From assembly GCA_001304425.1 (NCBI GenBank), contig LJTS01000064.1:1-9866 (forward strand): a DNA stretch of 9,866 nt, read 5' to 3'. Below are positions 5,840 through 9,866 of this stretch, piece by piece. The stretch is from Betaproteobacteria bacterium SG8_40. Lineage in GTDB: Bacteria > Pseudomonadota > Gammaproteobacteria > Burkholderiales > Eutrophovitaceae. The notes beneath the pieces were generated by a model that was given only the letters and a program-made list of their open reading frames with translations, made no database searches and was not told where the DNA came from. Made by a program: the position numbers and the translations under genes. How positions within the stretch are numbered: the first letter of the stretch is position 1; every line of letters begins with the position of its first letter.

Positions 5840-7567
5840 TCAATCCATCTTCCCGCGCCATTGCCGCTCGGCGTCGTCCCAGGCGCCAAGCGCCTGAAGG
5901 TCCGGCACCCAGGCCAGTCCGGTTTTTGCATCGGACGACCGCACCTCGGGGGACACCACCACGTCAAGCAACGCCGGCCTGTTGGCCAGTGCCCGCTCGA
6001 TCGCGCCCTTCAGGTCTTCGGCTTTCTCGACCCGTTCGGCGTGCATGCCGAATGCGCGTGCCATCTGCGCATAGTCGGATACCTGCAATTTCGTTCCAAC
6101 GACCTTGCCGTGCGTGTCGTTCTGATCATGTACTTCGATCTGCCAGGCCCCGTTGTTCGCGACCACGATCAGAACCGGTGCATGGTGGCGCACCGCCGTA
6201 TCGATTTCCATTGCGTTGAAACCGAACGATCCATCCCCGGTGGCAACCACGACCTGCTTGTCCGGACACGCCAGACTCGCACCGATCCCGAATGCAGTGC
6301 CAATACCGATGCACCCGAGGGAACCGGGATCGAGGTAGGTCGATGCATTCAGTCCGACCCGGGCGAAGGCGAGGAAGTCGCCGCCATCGGCAACCACCAC
6401 CGCATCACGATCGAGTTGCGCCTGCAACTCAGCCAACACGCGGTTAGGATGAATCCGGCCTTGCTCGTCCGGAGGTGCAGCCTTCATCGCGTCAGCCAGC
6501 TTGATTGCACGCTCTTCGTGCTTTTTTCGCAGACCGTTCGCCCAGTCGCGATCCGCCGCGGACGTGCGACTGCCCGCACGTGCAACGATCGCAGCCATTG
6601 CCGCTTTGGGCTGCGCAAATACTTCGACCTCGCCGCGGCGGTTGTCGCGAATCTCGCCGGGCACATCACCGATGCGTACGAATTTCGCGTCACCGAATAC
6701 CGCTGGTGAACCGTACGCAAGCTGGAAATCCAGTCTCCTGCCGATTGTAACCACGACATCGGCGTCGCCCATGACTTTTCCACGCATCGCCGCGACCACG
6801 CTTGGGTGATCCTCCTCCAACAAGCCTTTGCTTTCGCCGGTATCGAGATACACAGCGCCGAGCTTATCGAGAAATGATCGCAATTCGTTGACTGCACCTC
6901 GCACACCCCGGCCGCCAATGACCAATGGTTTTTTCGCGGACCACAAGACGTCAACTGCGGCAGCGACGTCATCCTCGTTCGGCATCAGTACCGGCCGTGA
7001 CTTCTGACGGAAATGCTCGTCGAGCTGAACCGCCGGAGACACTTCTGCGCGTAGTGTGTCGGTCGGGAAATCGAGATACACAGGACCGGGTTCGCCGCCG
7101 TGGCCAAGTGCTCGCGACGCTGCTTCGTCCAGTTCCTGCAGTACCAGGTCCGGTTCACGCACCGTGCGCGCGTAACGGGTAATAGAGCGCACCAGATCGG
7201 TGTGCACCATATCCTGCAACGCGCCGCGGTTTTCCTGCGGCCGCGGCGGCAAGCCGGACAGCACCATCACCGGTGCGCGCGATACGTGGGCATTGGCGAT
7301 CCCGGTCATGGCGTTGGTGACGCCCGGACCCGCCGTCACCAGGGCCACACCGAGTTTTCCGGTCAGTTCGCCATACGCGTGCGCCATGTACACCGCCGCG
7401 CGCTCGTCACGCACGTCGATGATCTGAATGCCTTCCGCGTCGGCGCGCATCCACATCGGCATGATGTGGCCGCCGCAAAGGGCAAAGATGCGGTCGACGC
7501 CGCGTGCTTTCAGAAAACGGGCGATTACCCCGGCAGATGTGGTCGAAGTCAGTGGTGGCAGTGGCAT
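5840..7567 (-). CDS. Thiamine-diphosphate-dependent enzyme, acetolactate synthase/oxalyl-CoA decarboxylase superfamily
   Basis: The 575-residue protein has the three-domain ThDP enzyme layout. The pyrimidine-binding domain (about 8-175) carries the cofactor-activating Glu E55 in VRDERAAVY. A central domain (about 198-330) follows. The pyrophosphate-binding domain (about 375-545) carries the GDGS...NN motif, G444 to N472. Relatives include acetolactate synthases, oxalyl-CoA decarboxylases, 2-hydroxyacyl-CoA lyases and benzoylformate decarboxylase, and the visible motifs do not separate these. No small regulatory (ACT) subunit gene is adjacent, which argues against a housekeeping acetolactate synthase. 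The CoA ligase gene ends 16 bases upstream, so a CoA-thioester substrate cleaved at C1-C2 is plausible. The start is the ATG at 7565-7567 with GAGGGG five bases ahead. Upstream in-frame codons lie inside the ligase gene and give no family sequence. Confidence 0.88.
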   Translation of the reverse strand: MPLPPLTSTTSAGVIARFLKARGVDRIFALCGGHIMPMWMRADAEGIQIIDVRDERAAVYMAHAYGELTGKLGVALVTAGPGVTNAMTGIANAHVSRAPVMVLSGLPPRPQENRGALQDMVHTDLVRSITRYARTVREPDLVLQELDEAASRALGHGGEPGPVYLDFPTDTLRAEVSPAVQLDEHFRQKSRPVLMPNEDDVAAAVDVLWSAKKPLVIGGRGVRGAVNELRSFLDKLGAVYLDTGESKGLLEEDHPSVVAAMRGKVMGDADVVVTIGRRLDFQLAYGSPAVFGDAKFVRIGDVPGEIRDNRRGEVEVFAQPKAAMAAIVARAGSRTSAADRDWANGLRKKHEERAIKLADAMKAAPPDEQGRIHPNRVLAELQAQLDRDAVVVADGGDFLAFARVGLNASTYLDPGSLGCIGIGTAFGIGASLACPDKQVVVATGDGSFGFNAMEIDTAVRHHAPVLIVVANNGAWQIEVHDQNDTHGKVVGTKLQVSDYAQMARAFGMHAERVEKAEDLKGAIERALANRPALLDVVVSPEVRSSDAKTGLAWVPDLQALGAWDDAERQWRGKMD

Positions 7568-7583
7568 TGGGGCCCCTCGATGT

Positions 7584-9236
7584 TCAGTTCGTTGCGGTTT
7601 TCTTCTGCTTCTTGCGCGGGCGCAGATCGATTGCGCCGGGTTGTTCGCGCGGATCCGTATCCGGCGGGAAAATGTGGATCTTCTGTACCTTGGCTGATGT
7701 GCCCATGGGCAGGCTATCGACAAACAGTATCCAGCCCGGCGCCTTGAAGTAGGCCATGCGTTCGTAACACCAGGCGAAGAGTTCCTGTGCCAGCGTTTGG
7801 CGACTTCGTTCGTCAGCGACATCTGCCGGCGACTTGGCGATGACGCATGCCATCACTTCCTCTTCGCGCACCTCGTCCGGAGCAGCGATCACGGCAACCT
7901 GTTTCACCTTGTCATGGGAAGTGACGCAGGCTTCGATCTCGGCGGCTGCGATGTTCTCGCCCGAGCGGCGAATGATGTTTTTCTTGCGGTCGACAAAATA
8001 GAACACGCCGTTGGCATCGCGCACGACGGCATCACCCGTGTGAAACCATCCGTTTTTCCAGGCCTCTTCGGTCGCTTTCTCATTCTTGAGATAGCCCGAG
8101 AAGAACCCCTTGCGCGGCGTTGCCGCACTGTGGCGAATCACCAGTTCGCCGGGCACGTTGGCCGGCACCTCGCGGTCGTTCTCATCGACGGCCATTGCTT
8201 CGACCCACTGGTTCGGTTTGCCGAAACTGCGGGTATGAATCTGCCGCGGCTCATGGTTGTCGCTGATGAGACGGCCGGTCTCGGTCATCGCCCACATTTC
8301 CACGACCGGGAAACCGAACCGTTTTTCGAATACCTCGTGCTGGCTGGGCTCTACTCCCGCACACAATGCAAACCTCACCTGATGCTGCGTCTCTTCCGGA
8401 CACTCCGGCAGCTTGAGCAAAATGTTCGGAATGATCCCCTGGAACTGCACCGCGGTTGCGCGGGTGGCGACGAGATCCTTCCACCAGGTGCTGGCATGGA
8501 AGCGATCCGGAAAGATCAGGCAGCCGCCATTGATCAGCATCGCCGGCACCGAGATCGACAGGCAATTCGCGTGGTGCAGCGGCAGCGGGTTGTACAGGCG
8601 TTCCTGCCCCTCACTAAACTCCAGCCGTCCGCCGATCGTCAGATAGCAGGCACCGAAGGTATGGAAGTACTCGTTGGTGAGAATGCAGCCTTTTGGCCGC
8701 CCGGTGGTGCCGGAGGTGTAGAGAAGAGCGGCTTCCGTCTCCGCATCAGGTGTTCCGTTGAGCGCCGGTGTCCGTGGCGCAGGCAACTCGGCCGGAAAGT
8801 TTTCGAACGAAACCACTGGCAAGCCGTTGCCGATCTGCCCGGCAACGGCTTTCATTTCCTCGAGACGATGCTCGACACAGACGGCCAGACTGGCTTCCGA
8901 GTGTTCGACGACATAGCGAATTTCGTCTGCCCGGTAATCGGGATTGATCGGTACGATGCCCGCGCCGAGCGCATTGAGCGCGTAATAATGAAAGAAGAAC
9001 TCCGGCCGCTGCTCGAACAGGATCGCGACGCGGTGACCGTAACCGACGCCTGCCTGTTCATAGGCGCGGCGTTTCTCCTCGACTTGCGTCAGCGTGTCGC
9101 GCCAGGTGATGGCCCAGCCGTCGGGATGGTAGGCACGCCCCGGCATTGGCGGCACGGCATAGGCCGGCCTGTCGCCGAATTTCCCGGCCGTGCGAACTAA
9201 CGAGTCGTAGAGGGTTCCGTAATGTGATGCGTCCAT
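7584..9236 (-). CDS. AMP-forming acyl-CoA synthetase (AMP-binding family)
   Basis: The 550-residue enzyme activates a carboxylic acid with ATP to an acyl-adenylate and transfers it to CoA. Family motifs appear in order. They are the phosphate-binding loop LLYTSGTTGRPKG (171-183), the substrate/adenine motif WAMTETG (315-321), HTGD with ribose-binding D402, and the hinge and C-terminal domain DRKKNIIRRSGENI (416-429). The catalytic lysine is K516 in LPMGTSAKVQK, where the usual Gly before Lys is Ala. Overall it resembles the crotonobetaine/carnitine-CoA ligase and long-chain acyl-CoA synthetase branches, but the acid is not assignable. A basic tail RPRKKQKK lies at 539-546. The start at 9234-9236 has only a weak ribosome site (CAGG three bases ahead), but the N-terminal sequence fits the family. 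It lies 48 bases after the regulator and 16 before the ThDP enzyme, consistent with one operon. Confidence 0.92.
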   Translation of the reverse strand: MDASHYGTLYDSLVRTAGKFGDRPAYAVPPMPGRAYHPDGWAITWRDTLTQVEEKRRAYEQAGVGYGHRVAILFEQRPEFFFHYYALNALGAGIVPINPDYRADEIRYVVEHSEASLAVCVEHRLEEMKAVAGQIGNGLPVVSFENFPAELPAPRTPALNGTPDAETEAALLYTSGTTGRPKGCILTNEYFHTFGACYLTIGGRLEFSEGQERLYNPLPLHHANCLSISVPAMLINGGCLIFPDRFHASTWWKDLVATRATAVQFQGIIPNILLKLPECPEETQHQVRFALCAGVEPSQHEVFEKRFGFPVVEMWAMTETGRLISDNHEPRQIHTRSFGKPNQWVEAMAVDENDREVPANVPGELVIRHSAATPRKGFFSGYLKNEKATEEAWKNGWFHTGDAVVRDANGVFYFVDRKKNIIRRSGENIAAAEIEACVTSHDKVKQVAVIAAPDEVREEEVMACVIAKSPADVADERSRQTLAQELFAWCYERMAYFKAPGWILFVDSLPMGTSAKVQKIHIFPPDTDPREQPGAIDLRPRKKQKKTATN

Positions 9237-9284
9237 GGGCCTGACCGTTTATTGAATTGGATGCGAGTTGACTTGTGTCGAGGT

Positions 9285-9866
9285 TCAGGCGCGTTTGCGT
9301 GGCCGGCGCGCCATTGACGTTGCAACCTCCGGTGGCTGAGGGCGCTCCGCAAGCCGGTCGGTCAACGTCAGCGATGCATGCGAAATATGCTCGCGGGCGA
9401 GACGTTCGGCCTCCTTTGCATCGCCATCGATAACGGCGTTGAGAATCGCTTCGTGCTGATCCCAGATCTCGCCCGGCGTCTCGCCGTGCAGCAACACCTC
9501 GCCCATGACGCGTCGCAGGTAACTCCAGTGAGCTGAACTGGTTTCGGCCACCAGCGGATTCTGCGACAAGCCATAGAGAAAGAAATGGAAATCCATGTCG
9601 GCCGCGATCATCTTCGCGATCGAGTGACTGGCGACGGCTTCGCGACCGCGCCTGATATACGCCGGACCTTCCCTGCGCGCGGTCTCACTGCCGCGCTCAG
9701 CCGCTTTCGCGCTGGCCAACCCATCGAGCACGGCGCGTACGTCATAAAGGTTGCGCACGTACTCGTCTTCGAGCGGCGCCACCATCAATCCGCGCCCAGG
9801 CGCGTCGCGCAGGATGCCGTGATTGCGCAACAGCAGCAGCGCCTGCTGCACCGGCTGGCGCGACAC
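9285..9866 (-). CDS. GntR-family transcriptional regulator, FCD subfamily, N-terminus outside the window
   Basis: The last 193 codons of a GntR regulator are present and the gene continues past the right edge. The first visible residues, VSRQPVQQALLLLRNHGIL, are the recognition helix and following helix of the winged helix-turn-helix. The wing is DAPGRGLMVAPL. The GTG at the window edge is therefore an internal Val codon, not the start. The C-terminal FCD all-helical sensor domain spans about 36-175 of the visible part. Likely metal/ligand residues are D90 and H94 (in DMDFH), H138 (DQHEAI) and H160 (REHISHA). FCD regulators typically bind organic acids and release DNA. It is immediately upstream of the CoA ligase in the same direction, suggesting self-regulated control of that operon. 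The operator would be beyond 9866. The tail is rich in Arg and Lys. Confidence 0.92.
   Translation of the reverse strand: MSRQPVQQALLLLRNHGILRDAPGRGLMVAPLEDEYVRNLYDVRAVLDGLASAKAAERGSETARREGPAYIRRGREAVASHSIAKMIAADMDFHFFLYGLSQNPLVAETSSAHWSYLRRVMGEVLLHGETPGEIWDQHEAILNAVIDGDAKEAERLAREHISHASLTLTDRLAERPQPPEVATSMARRPRKRA

Noticed and set aside
5678..6709. Plus-strand open frame of 343 codons opposite the peroxidase and ThDP enzyme genes
   Set aside because: It crosses two clear minus-strand genes and has no signal peptide, motif or ribosome site of its own.
7568..7822. N-terminal extension of the ThDP enzyme frame
   Set aside because: These 85 extra codons overlap the end of the CoA ligase out of frame and give no ThDP-family sequence. 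The internal ATG at 7565-7567 has a good ribosome site.
7797..9200. Plus-strand open frame of 467 codons opposite the CoA ligase gene
   Set aside because: It lies entirely within the ligase, whose motifs are all intact on the minus strand. The plus-strand product shows no family features and is a mirror of codon bias.

Overview
The window is GC-rich bacterial DNA. Every supported gene lies on the minus strand, so transcription runs from high to low coordinates. A lipoprotein with a lipobox, a periplasmic di-heme cytochrome c peroxidase with a Sec signal peptide, and AGGAG-type ribosome binding sites point to a Gram-negative bacterium, most likely a proteobacterium from a soil or aquatic setting. 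There are no tRNA or rRNA genes, CRISPR arrays or insertion sequences.

Right half (about 4639-9866): a tight gene run that reads as one operon. It holds a GntR/FCD repressor (cut by the window edge), an AMP-forming acyl-CoA synthetase, a thiamine-diphosphate (ThDP) enzyme of the acetolactate synthase / oxalyl-CoA decarboxylase superfamily, and a di-heme cytochrome c peroxidase. Gaps are 48, 16 and 44 bases. A strong GC hairpin at 4639-4662 follows the last gene and probably ends the transcript. The likely logic is that an acid-responsive regulator controls a CoA ligase that activates a carboxylic acid, a ThDP enzyme that cleaves or decarboxylates the product, and a periplasmic redox enzyme. 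The substrate is not readable from sequence.

Middle (about 2415-4638): three apparently separate exported or hydrolytic genes. A lipocalin-like secreted protein gene is interrupted by one in-frame TAG, with the rest of the domain intact in the same frame beyond it. Next come an SGNH/GDSL-type esterase with a GTG start and a small lipoprotein with two PepSY-like repeats.

Left (1-2269): a VOC-fold (glyoxalase / extradiol dioxygenase-like) protein and a mandelate racemase-type enolase-superfamily enzyme, both typical of catabolic regions. A long intergenic stretch with a perfect 22-base palindrome follows, and then the first 30 codons of an exported protein that runs off the left edge.

No clearly new system is visible. 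The observations most worth checking are the nonsense codon in the lipocalin-like gene, the unusual operon joining a CoA ligase, a ThDP enzyme and a di-heme peroxidase, and the altered inter-heme motif of that peroxidase.
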